Shown here: positions 1 to 6,118 of the stretch, in pieces | Position numbering within the stretch: position 1 is the stretch's first letter | Layout of the letters: each line of letters starts with the position of its first letter | The notes under the pieces: generated by a model | The model's database searches: none | The model's input: only the letters and a program-made list of their open reading frames with translations | Told to the model about the DNA's origin: nothing | Made by a program: the position numbers and the translations under genes | NCBI GenBank assembly: GCA_016234205.1 | Contig: JACRGN010000210.1 | Location: 1-7,746 of the forward strand | From: Nitrospinota bacterium | GTDB taxonomy: Bacteria; Nitrospinota; Nitrospinia; UBA9942 | Reading direction: 5' to 3' | DNA length: 7,746 nt

Positions 1-933
1 AAATGAGGCAACCTGAATAATAACAGAGACAGCCTCTACAACAAATATCCCGCCTATCACAAGCAATATAAGTTCATGCTTTGTTATAACTGCCAGAGTT
101 CCGAGCATCCCGCCGAGGGCAGTTGACCCTACATTCCCCATGAATACTTCGGCAGGATATGAATTAAACCACAGAAATCCGAGGCTCGCCCCAACCGCAG
201 CACCGCATAATATGGTCAATTCACCGGCACCCCTTATATGCTCTATATTGAGATAATTTGCAAAGTTGAAATGTCCTGTTACATATGCAATTACCATATA
301 GGCTGTAGTTGATACTATTATCGGCCCTATTGCCAGTCCATCCAGGCCGTCAGTAAGATTCACGGCATTGGATGTCCCGACTATCACAAGCACTGCAAAC
401 ACTATGTACATAATTCCCATTTCAGGTTTTACATTTTTAAAAAATGGGATGCCGAGTTTTGTCATAATCAGAGAGAACTCTCCGTCAAAATACAATATAA
501 GGACAATAATAAGTGCCACCGCTGTCTGTATTGCAAATTTTTCCTTCCCCTTTAAACCATTTTTTCTCCCCTTTAATTTTAAATAATCATCTATGAAACC
601 TATCATGCCGAATGAGATAGTTGAAAATATTACAAGCCATATATATTTATTTGTAAGGTCTGCCCACAAGAGCGTCGGGATGAAAAGGGATAGGAGTATC
701 ATTATCCCCCCCATCGTCGGGGTCCCTGCCTTTGACTGATGGGAGCGTGGGACATCCTCTCTTATCCTCTCCCCAATCTGTTTTTCTCTCAGTTTTCTTA
801 TAATCCATGGGCCAAATATAAAGCTTATAATTAATGCGGTCAGAATCGCATAGGAGGTTCTGAATGTTATATATCTAAATACATTAAAAAATGAATATTT
901 CTCATGAAGAGGGAATAAAAGGTGATATAGCAT
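1..933 (-). CDS. mraY: Phospho-N-acetylmuramoyl-pentapeptide transferase (MraY), 3' end outside window
   Basis: Integral membrane enzyme that transfers phospho-MurNAc-pentapeptide from its UDP carrier to undecaprenyl phosphate, making lipid I. The first 311 residues are present, open to the window edge; about 50 more, with the family's HHH motif, are expected outside. I translated it directly. Visible landmarks are the cytoplasmic loop with PRSHQSKAGTPTMGG (62-76), the Mg-site pair FIDDYLK (D115, D116), NAVNLTDGLDGLAIGP (189-204), GFLWFNSYPAEVFMG (252-266) and several hydrophobic spans. These positions match E. coli MraY residue for residue without gaps to 267. The conserved MGDVGS motif reads MGNVGS here, so the third acidic active-site residue is Asn267. 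The ATG overlaps the murF stop by one base (TAATG) and has a good GAGGAAGG ribosome site. Identity is secure; full activity is less certain because of the substitution. Confidence 0.96.
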   Translation of the reverse strand, partial: MLYHLLFPLHEKYSFFNVFRYITFRTSYAILTALIISFIFGPWIIRKLREKQIGERIREDVPRSHQSKAGTPTMGGIMILLSLFIPTLLWADLTNKYIWLVIFSTISFGMIGFIDDYLKLKGRKNGLKGKEKFAIQTAVALIIVLILYFDGEFSLIMTKLGIPFFKNVKPEMGIMYIVFAVLVIVGTSNAVNLTDGLDGLAIGPIIVSTTAYMVIAYVTGHFNFANYLNIEHIRGAGELTILCGAAVGASLGFLWFNSYPAEVFMGNVGSTALGGMLGTLAVITKHELILLVIGGIFVVEAVSVIIQVASF

Positions 934-2354
934 TATGACACCTTCCTCAGTTTAATAACCCTCTCCACCACATTCTCCATCTTCATCCCCCTTGACCCTT
1001 TTATCATCACACAGTCGCCTGATTTTAATTCATCATCAAGTATGAATGCCGCCTCATCAAAATTCTCACAATGATAAGCCCTCCCTCTTGACATACCGCT
1101 CAAGACAGCTTCATAAAAAATAAACTTAGACTCAGTTCCAACAGTTATAAGACAATCAATTGACTCCGAGGCAATCAGTCTCCCTATAAGCCTGTGCGAC
1201 TCCTCTGAAGCCTCGCCCAATTCCAGCATATCGCCCGCTACAAGAAATTTCTCTCCGGGGAAATCTGCAATAGAGAGCGCCTTGATTGCAGCCTCCATTG
1301 AGGATGGATTTGCATTATAGGCATCATTTATAAATGTAATATCCCCGTCAATCATAAACTGCTCCATCCTCATCGGGAGGGGTTTAAAAGATTCAATCCC
1401 CCTCTTTATATCATTAATATCTATGCCAAGACTCTTCCCGACTGCAGCAGCCGAAAGTGCGTTATAAATATTGTGATAACCGGGGTATAAGAGATTAATC
1501 ACAGCATCACTTCCATCCATCTTTAGTATAAATTGATACCCTATGTCCTTATTCTTCTTTATATTCACCGCAGTAATATCCGAAGGAGAATTTATACCGA
1601 ATGTAATCACTTTTCCCTTAAACCCATTTTTTAGTTCTATGACCAATGGGTTATCCGAGTTCAAGATTACTGTCCCATTCTCACCTATTCCCTTGACCAG
1701 CTCCCCCTTTGCATCCCTTATATTTTCTATTGAACCCAGTTTCTCTAAATGAGCCCTGCCTATATTTGTGATTAACCCTATGTCAGGCTCGGCAATCTGG
1801 CTTAATTTTTCAATCTCACCCTTTTCGTTCATACCCATCTCAAGTATTGCCACCTGATGGCTATCATTCATTTTCAAAAGTGTCAGGGGTAACCCAAACT
1901 GATTGTTAAGATTCCCCTCATTTTTTAAAACATTAAACCTGACACCTGCCACAGATGCCGACATCTCCTTAGTTGTGCTCTTTCCATTGCTTCCTGTTAT
2001 TGCTACAACCGGGATTTTTAATCTCCTCCTGTGATAATTGGCTATTTCATGCAGTGCCTTGAGTGTATCTTTTACCTCTATTATTGTGCGGAGATTACTA
2101 CCCCCCTTGCCATGAAAAAATTTCCTTTCTATCATGCCTCTATCTGAAATGATTGCACCGCCTGCACCCTTCATCAAAGCCTGAACCACAAATTCATGGC
2201 CGTCAAAATTTTTCCCCTTAATAGCTATAAATAGCTCACCCCTGCCAATAGTTCTTGAATCTATTGATACAGACGGATAAGCTCCTGAACCTGAGCCGAT
2301 TAACAGTGTCCCCTTTGTCACCTTCAATATTTCTTCTAAAGTAAATTGAACCAT
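933..2354 (-). CDS. murF: UDP-N-acetylmuramoyl-tripeptide--D-alanyl-D-alanine ligase (MurF)
   Basis: Cytoplasmic Mur ligase that adds the D-Ala-D-Ala dipeptide to UDP-MurNAc-tripeptide, using ATP. From the ATG at 2354 it is 473 residues, normal for the family. The N-terminal substrate domain includes SIDSRTIGRGELFIAIKG (30-47). The ATP loop is AITGSNGKSTTKEM (118-131), with Ser where many members have Thr after the lysine. MurF signatures follow: GNLNNQFGLPLTLL (147-160), MGMNEKGEIEKL (173-184), NDAYNANPSSM (343-353), GDMLELGE (374-381) and KGSRGMKMENVV (452-463). The start is chosen because MVQFTLEEI fits the family N-terminus; an upstream TTG in frame would add 19 residues encoded by the hexamer repeat and is unlikely. 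The ATG lies 16 nt after the murE stop and has no Shine-Dalgarno site, so translation is probably coupled to murE. It overlaps mraY by 1 nt. Confidence 0.96.
   Translation of the reverse strand: MVQFTLEEILKVTKGTLLIGSGSGAYPSVSIDSRTIGRGELFIAIKGKNFDGHEFVVQALMKGAGGAIISDRGMIERKFFHGKGGSNLRTIIEVKDTLKALHEIANYHRRRLKIPVVAITGSNGKSTTKEMSASVAGVRFNVLKNEGNLNNQFGLPLTLLKMNDSHQVAILEMGMNEKGEIEKLSQIAEPDIGLITNIGRAHLEKLGSIENIRDAKGELVKGIGENGTVILNSDNPLVIELKNGFKGKVITFGINSPSDITAVNIKKNKDIGYQFILKMDGSDAVINLLYPGYHNIYNALSAAAVGKSLGIDINDIKRGIESFKPLPMRMEQFMIDGDITFINDAYNANPSSMEAAIKALSIADFPGEKFLVAGDMLELGEASEESHRLIGRLIASESIDCLITVGTESKFIFYEAVLSGMSRGRAYHCENFDEAAFILDDELKSGDCVMIKGSRGMKMENVVERVIKLRKVS
941..948 (-). promoter_or_regulatory. 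Shine-Dalgarno site of mraY
   Basis: GAGGAAGG lies 7 nt before the mraY ATG, inside the last codons of murF. It is the best-spaced ribosome site among the genes of this cluster and fixes the mraY start at 933, next to the TAATG stop/start overlap. Most other genes here lack such a site. Confidence 0.8.
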
Positions 2355-2366
2355 AACAATAATTAT

Positions 2367-2422
2367 GAGGTTAAGGTTTAGGCTGAGGTTGAGTAAAATT
2401 CTTAACCTCAACCTTGACCTTG
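2367..2422. repeat. Inverted hexamer array at the murE/murF joint
   Basis: On the plus strand, hexamer units GAGGTT, AAGGTT, TAGGCT, GAGGTT and GAG fill 2367-2393. After a 7-nt AT-rich centre (2394-2400), the opposite-strand units CTTAAC, CTCAAC, CTTGAC and CTTG fill 2401-2422. The arms 2372-2393 and 2401-2422 match at 17 of 22 positions as an inverted repeat, so the transcript could form a long imperfect hairpin. It encodes the last MurE residues and the MurE stop codon, and covers the place where a murF ribosome site would be expected. Repeat structure is read directly; any role is unknown. Confidence 0.85.
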
Positions 2423-3930
2423 TATTTCCTTATTGCTTCCCTTGCAACTTCCCTGTCATCAAAGTGTATTTTTTTATCCTTGAATATCTGATAATCCTCA
2501 TGCCCCTTCCCCGCAATAATCACTATATCCCCTTTAGATGCATTGTTTATAGCATACTCAATTGCCTCTTTCCTGTCAGAAATCTTTATGTACCTATCAT
2601 CTACTGACCACTGACCACTGACCACTGACCACTGTTTTATCCCCTTTTCAATCTCCTCTATTATTTTTAATGGCTCCTCACTCCGCGGGTTATCGGATGT
2701 TATAATTGCAAAATCACTATACTTTACTGCTGCCTTTCCCATCAGTGGACGCTTCCCCCTGTCCCTGTCACCTCCGCATCCAAACACTATCGTAATTCTA
2801 TTATGAGGAATCTCTCTTGCAGCCTTAAGGACATTTTTCAGTGCATCGTCAGTATGGGCATAGTCAACCAATACTGTAAAGTCCTGCCCCTCATTTATCC
2901 CTTCCAATCTGCCTGGGACAGTCTCAAGTAATACTATACCTTTTATAATACTCTCCCCTGATAATCCCTCAAGTATGGCTGTAGATACAGATGCGAGAAT
3001 ATTATAGACATTGTGCATCCCTAAGAGTCTTGATTCTACATTCAATTTACCAATTGGAGTATTGGCAGTAAATTTAAGACCGTTTATTGATATATTTATA
3101 TCATCTGCCTTTACATCTGCATCTTCTTTAATGCCGTAAGTCAAAGCCCTCTCTGCCTTTATATCCTTTATCAATCTCCTGCCATAAGGGTCATCTATAT
3201 TTATGACAACCTTTTTTAATCCGTATTCTTTAAAAAGTCTTGCCTTTGCAAAAAAATATTTCTCTAAATTGCCGTGGAAATCAAGATGATCCTGTGTCAG
3301 GTTTGTAAAGACGCCCGTCTCAAACCTTGTCCCGTATACCCTGTCCAATTCAAGTGAATGAGACGATACCTCCATGACACAATATTTACCTCCGCTGCCA
3401 GCAATCCTCTTAAAGAGCTGCTGAAGGTCAAGGGATTCCGGAGTTGTGTGTGACGAAGGGATAATCTCCCCGTCAAATCTATAATCAATAGTCCCAATCA
3501 AGCCGGTCTTAAAACCGTTTACCTTTAAAATAGAATTTATCAGATATGATATGGTCGTCTTGCCATTCGTCCCCGTAATACCTATAACTGACATCTCTCT
3601 TGAGGGATGCCCGTAAAAATTTGCTGATATAAGGGCAAGTGCCTTCCTTGAGTCACGGACAGTTATATAAGTAATTTCGGATTTCGGATTTCGGATTTCG
3701 GATTTAAAATCTCCAACCAATAAACCGTTCTCAACAACAACTGCCTTTGCACCCCTTTTTATAGCCTCCCCCAAATAATTATGTCCGTCAGACTTAAGCC
3801 CTTTTATTGCCACAAATAGAGAGCCTTTATCCACCTTTCTTGAATCATAATATACAGATGAAATCTCCCTCTCCATACTGCCGTTCACATTTATCAGGTC
3901 AACCTCCTTAAAAATTTCCTGAATCTTCAT
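2371..3930 (-). CDS. murE: UDP-N-acetylmuramoyl-L-alanyl-D-glutamate--2,6-diaminopimelate ligase (MurE)
   Basis: Cytoplasmic Mur ligase adding the third stem-peptide residue to UDP-MurNAc-L-Ala-D-Glu. It is 519 residues, longer than the usual 480-500. Visible are YYDSRKVDKGSLFVAIKG (27-44), the ATP loop GITGTNGKTT (117-126), SSHTTPESL (159-167), MEVSSHSL (186-193), TNLTQDHLDFHG (209-220) with the lysine expected to be carbamylated at K229 (FFAKARLF), FGCGGDRDRGKRP (383-395), DNPR (413-416) and AGKGHEDYQ (473-481). DNPR is the known marker for meso-diaminopimelate specificity. The extra length is repeat-derived: a heptamer array at residues 76-86 in domain 1, a second at 432-443 in domain 3, and a dipeptide tail after residue 503 (KVKVEVK, then TQPQPKP). 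Both internal inserts lie where family members have variable loops, and all core motifs are intact, so the enzyme is probably functional. AAGG lies 9 nt before the ATG. Confidence 0.96.
   Translation of the reverse strand: MKIQEIFKEVDLINVNGSMEREISSVYYDSRKVDKGSLFVAIKGLKSDGHNYLGEAIKRGAKAVVVENGLLVGDFKSEIRNPKSEITYITVRDSRKALALISANFYGHPSREMSVIGITGTNGKTTISYLINSILKVNGFKTGLIGTIDYRFDGEIIPSSHTTPESLDLQQLFKRIAGSGGKYCVMEVSSHSLELDRVYGTRFETGVFTNLTQDHLDFHGNLEKYFFAKARLFKEYGLKKVVINIDDPYGRRLIKDIKAERALTYGIKEDADVKADDINISINGLKFTANTPIGKLNVESRLLGMHNVYNILASVSTAILEGLSGESIIKGIVLLETVPGRLEGINEGQDFTVLVDYAHTDDALKNVLKAAREIPHNRITIVFGCGGDRDRGKRPLMGKAAVKYSDFAIITSDNPRSEEPLKIIEEIEKGIKQWSVVSGQWSVDDRYIKISDRKEAIEYAINNASKGDIVIIAGKGHEDYQIFKDKKIHFDDREVAREAIRKYKVKVEVKNFTQPQPKP
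2603..2634. repeat. Heptamer tandem array ACTGACC inside murE
   Basis: Four perfect copies of ACTGACC (2603-2630) plus ACTG, 32 bp in all with no mismatch. On the coding strand the unit is GGTCAGT. Read in the murE frame it gives KQWSVVSGQWSV (residues 432-443), a seven-residue cycle QWSVVSG. It lies between the helix after the DNPR motif and the strand leading to SDRKEAIEYA, a loop of the C-terminal domain. The reverse orientation would contain TGA stops, so only this orientation can sit in an open frame. Confidence 0.93.
3674..3705. repeat. Heptamer tandem array ATTTCGG inside murE
   Basis: Four perfect copies of ATTTCGG (3674-3701) plus ATTT, 32 bp with no mismatch. On the coding strand the unit is CCGAAAT and encodes KSEIRNPKSEI (MurE residues 76-86), a seven-residue cycle. 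It sits in the N-terminal domain between AVVVENGLLVG and YITVRDSRKALA, where ordinary MurE proteins have a short loop. It is open in all three frames on both strands because 7 is not a multiple of 3 and the cycle has no stop in either direction. Confidence 0.93.
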
Positions 3931-3954
3931 CTAAAAATACCTTGATTTTGAAAG

Positions 3955-3981
3955 CGGTTTAAACGGTTTAATCCGGTTTTT
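3955..3981. repeat. Short CGGTTTAA direct repeats in the ftsI/murE spacer
   Basis: CGGTTTAA at 3955-3962 and again at 3964-3971, then a degenerate CGGTTTTT at 3974-3981. This gives a 9-10 nt period in the 80-nt gap between ftsI and murE. The gap contains no gene. Function unknown; it may be a small simple-sequence expansion like the others in the window. Confidence 0.55.
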
Positions 3982-3994
3982 TTCTTCTCCCTTT

Positions 3995-4000
3995 CTCCTT
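3995..4000 (-). other. Orphan Shine-Dalgarno-like sequence in the ftsI/murE spacer
   Basis: A perfect AAGGAG lies 11 nt after the ftsI stop, followed by further purine-rich sequence, but no ATG, GTG or TTG lies at a usable distance. The next start is murE, about 64 nt downstream, with its own weaker AAGG. The CGGTTTAA repeats lie between. It may be a ribosome site separated from its gene by repeat growth, or simple purine richness. Confidence 0.4.
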
Positions 4001-4010
4001 AATCTTTTTC

Positions 4011-5717
4011 TCAACTTCCATTCACAGCAGGAACTTTTAAATACCTCAGCGATTGTCTTGCAATCTCCCTGAATACGGGGGCTGCAACCTCTCCTCCCCA
4101 TGCCACGCCCTCCGGCTCATCTATAATAACCAGTATGGCTATCCGGGGGTTTCTTGAAGGAACATACCCTATAAAGGATGAAATAAATTTATCCTCTGAA
4201 TATCCCTTCTTATCAGGGGATGCCTTCTGTGCCGTTCCGGTCTTGCCTGCAACATCATACCCTGCCAGTATCGCCTTCTGCCCTGTCCCATACCTGACAG
4301 TATATTCCAGAATTTCAGACAGCTCTCTGCTTGTCTTTTCCGATATTACCCTCCTGACCACCTCAGGCTTAAATTCATCTGCAACCATTCCATCCTTTTC
4401 AACTGCTTTTATTGCATATGGCTTCATTAATATCCCGCCATTGGCAATTGCAGATACTGCAGTTAACAATTGAAGAGGTGTAACAGAAACCTCCTGCCCA
4501 AAGGATATGGATGCTAAGGATATACCCGACCACTCTTTAATATCCCTTACCTTTCCAGCCGACTCGCCAGGCAGATTGATATTTGTCTTTGAACCGATGC
4601 CAAATTTCAATATATAGTCATAAAAATTTCTTGCACCAAGCTTCTGGGCAACCTTTATTGCACCTATATTGGATGACTTCCCGACAATCTCCTTTAAAGT
4701 GAGCAATTTATACTTGTGGTCCTTAGCCTCATGTATGACTGTCCCTCCAATCTCGTATTCACCGTTCTCACAGAAAAAAATATCATTCTGGTTTGCAATT
4801 TTTTCTTCAATGGCAGCAGCCGTTAATATCAGCTTAAATGTAGAGCCAGGCTCAAAACTGTCAGTTACACCCCTGTTTCTCCAGTCCCTTTCTTTATATT
4901 GACTGAAGCTGTTTGGGTTGAACTGAGGCTGGTCAGCCATTGCAAGTATCTCCCCTGTATATGGGTCCATCACTATAGCAGTCCCCCCCTTTGCCCTGTA
5001 TTTTGACACCTGTCCGGCAAGTTCCTTTTCAGTTATATACTGTATGACCTCATCAATGGTAAGCTTAAGGTCATACCCTTTTTCTATGGATTTTTCATAG
5101 TCATCAGCAAAATTTATACTCCTTCCAAAGGCATCCTTTTCAATAACCAGACGATCAGGATTAATCATTAATTGCCCGTCATAAGAATGTTCTACACCCG
5201 ATAACCCATGATTATCTATGCCTACGAAACCGATCATCCTCCCTGCCAGTTCCTTATTTGGATAAAATCTCTTCCCCTCCTTTAGAAATCCTATGCCTTT
5301 AATATTCAGAGATTCCACTGCCTCAGCCTCGTCAGGTGTTATTTTCCTCTTAATCCATATAAAGCCCTTCTCTTTATTAAACTCCCTGATTAATCTTGAG
5401 CTGTCCACCTTAAGCGTTTGAGAAATAATGTTTGCAGTTTTATAAGGGTCATCCAATTCCAAGGGGTTGGCATAGACTGAATCTGCTTCTACACTCACTG
5501 CAAGCTCCCTCCCTGCCCTATCGTATATTGTCCCCCTCACAGGCATTGGAGATAATGTCCTGTAATACTGCCTGTTTGAAAGATTCAGGAATTTCCCGTG
5601 CTGAAGAATCTGTATGTTATAAATCTTTTCCCATACAACACCAAAGCCGATAACAAAAAAGAGCAAAACGAGATAAATTTTAATCTTAGTCTTTTTTTCA
5701 ATATTTCCTAAATACAT
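4011..5717 (-). CDS. ftsI: Septal peptidoglycan transpeptidase, class B penicillin-binding protein (FtsI/PBP3)
   Basis: Divisome D,D-transpeptidase that cross-links septal peptidoglycan in the periplasm, anchored by one N-terminal membrane helix. It has 568 residues, close to the Gram-negative FtsI size. A short basic N-terminus is followed by a membrane span at about 12-30. The non-catalytic pedestal domain includes PVRGTIYDRAGRELAVS (59-75) and IGFVGIDNHGLSGVE (162-176). The transpeptidase motifs are complete: STFK (292-295, catalytic Ser292, general base Lys295), SSN (348-350) and KTGT (492-495). No PASTA repeats follow; the protein ends at RYLKVPAVNGS, which argues against a Spo/PBP2x-type Gram-positive form. 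It starts 12 nt after the ftsL stop. No clear Shine-Dalgarno site is visible, so coupling from ftsL is likely. Its position between ftsL and murE supports FtsI over an elongasome PBP2. Confidence 0.95.
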   Translation of the reverse strand: MYLGNIEKKTKIKIYLVLLFFVIGFGVVWEKIYNIQILQHGKFLNLSNRQYYRTLSPMPVRGTIYDRAGRELAVSVEADSVYANPLELDDPYKTANIISQTLKVDSSRLIREFNKEKGFIWIKRKITPDEAEAVESLNIKGIGFLKEGKRFYPNKELAGRMIGFVGIDNHGLSGVEHSYDGQLMINPDRLVIEKDAFGRSINFADDYEKSIEKGYDLKLTIDEVIQYITEKELAGQVSKYRAKGGTAIVMDPYTGEILAMADQPQFNPNSFSQYKERDWRNRGVTDSFEPGSTFKLILTAAAIEEKIANQNDIFFCENGEYEIGGTVIHEAKDHKYKLLTLKEIVGKSSNIGAIKVAQKLGARNFYDYILKFGIGSKTNINLPGESAGKVRDIKEWSGISLASISFGQEVSVTPLQLLTAVSAIANGGILMKPYAIKAVEKDGMVADEFKPEVVRRVISEKTSRELSEILEYTVRYGTGQKAILAGYDVAGKTGTAQKASPDKKGYSEDKFISSFIGYVPSRNPRIAILVIIDEPEGVAWGGEVAAPVFREIARQSLRYLKVPAVNGS

Positions 5718-5729
5718 ACTATTATATTT

Positions 5730-6032
5730 TCACTCTTTGATAATAACTATCTGCCCCTCATGCGGAAATGACAGCCCTAATTGGGTGCTTGCTATATTCT
5801 CTACCCTATCCAATGATTTCAGGCTTGCCATTTCAATCTTTAAAAGTTTATTACTCTGAATCAATTTTGACCTTTCTTTAAGCAGTTTTTCAAAATCGTA
5901 GTTGATATTTAAAATATTAATATATGGCCAGATATAAAATAAAACTCCTGTAATGAAAAGAAATATACAGACAGAGTAAGTCACAAATTCTCCGGGGTTA
6001 ATATTCTTTCTCTCTCTATTGAATGTATACAT
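5730..6032 (-). CDS. ftsL: Cell division protein FtsL
   Basis: Small bitopic divisome protein that acts with FtsB and FtsQ to recruit and activate FtsW-FtsI. It has 100 residues: a basic N-terminus (MYTFNRERKNINPGEF), one membrane helix at about 18-39, and a periplasmic heptad-rich coiled coil at about 42-75. The C-terminal segment LDRVENIASTQLGLSFPHEG (74-93), followed by QIVIIKE, matches the FtsL/DivIC family pattern ending LGL..P..GQIV. Sequence conservation is low in this family, so position between rsmH and ftsI carries much of the call. The ATG at 6032 has no Shine-Dalgarno site and follows a repeat-filled 70-nt gap. A GTG at 5984 (residue 17) is preceded by GGAG at 5 nt spacing and would leave almost no cytoplasmic tail; I keep the ATG because the basic tail is typical. 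Confidence 0.88.
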   Translation of the reverse strand: MYTFNRERKNINPGEFVTYSVCIFLFITGVLFYIWPYINILNINYDFEKLLKERSKLIQSNKLLKIEMASLKSLDRVENIASTQLGLSFPHEGQIVIIKE

Positions 6033-6045
6033 ATAAAAAAGTGAA

Positions 6046-6118
6046 CAGTGTCAGTGGTTAGTGTCAGAGAATAGATATATTGTTTTTTTACTGACACTGA
6101 CACTAATCACTAATCACT
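6046..6118. repeat. Inverted hexamer/heptamer arrays in the rsmH/ftsL gap
   Basis: The plus strand has CAGTGTCAGTGGTTAGTGTC and AG at 6046-6067, an AT-rich centre, then ACTGAC twice, ACTAATC twice and ACT up to 6118. GTGGTTAGTGTCAG (6054-6067) pairs with CTGACACTAATCAC (6097-6110) at 13 of 14 positions. The units resemble the ACTGACC heptamer inside murE. The right arm encodes the last four RsmH residues (VISD) and its TAG stop. In the transcript the hairpin is followed by CACTTTTTTATATG, a short U-run just before the ftsL start, so weak attenuation or mRNA processing is possible but unproven. Confidence 0.85.

Noticed and set aside
368..586. Plus-strand open frame within mraY
   Set aside because: Antisense to conserved MraY membrane segments, no ribosome site, composition of a frame shadow.
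1543..1752. Plus-strand open frame within murF
   Set aside because: Antisense to intact, motif-bearing MurF; no independent support.
933..2411. Longer MurF starting at the TTG at 2411
   Set aside because: The additional 19 residues are hexamer-repeat translation (LNLSLNLNL) overlapping murE; family proteins begin near MVQFTLEEI.
2365..2607. Plus-strand open frame starting in the murE/murF hexamer repeat
   Set aside because: Its N-terminus is repeat translation (RLRFRLRL) and the rest is antisense to the conserved MurE C-terminus.
3297..3497. Second minus-strand frame inside murE
   Set aside because: Alternate frame of the well-conserved MurE core; no start signal.
2603..3705. CRISPR-like repeats in murE
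   Set aside because: Units are 7 bp, directly tandem, with no spacers, and lie in a coding frame.
4135..4902. Two plus-strand open frames within ftsI
   Set aside because: Antisense to the transpeptidase domain with all catalytic motifs intact on the other strand.
2367..6118. Insertion sequence or MITE carrying a transposase
   Set aside because: No transposase frame, no clear target-site duplications, and arms built from 6-7 bp units rather than unique terminal repeats.
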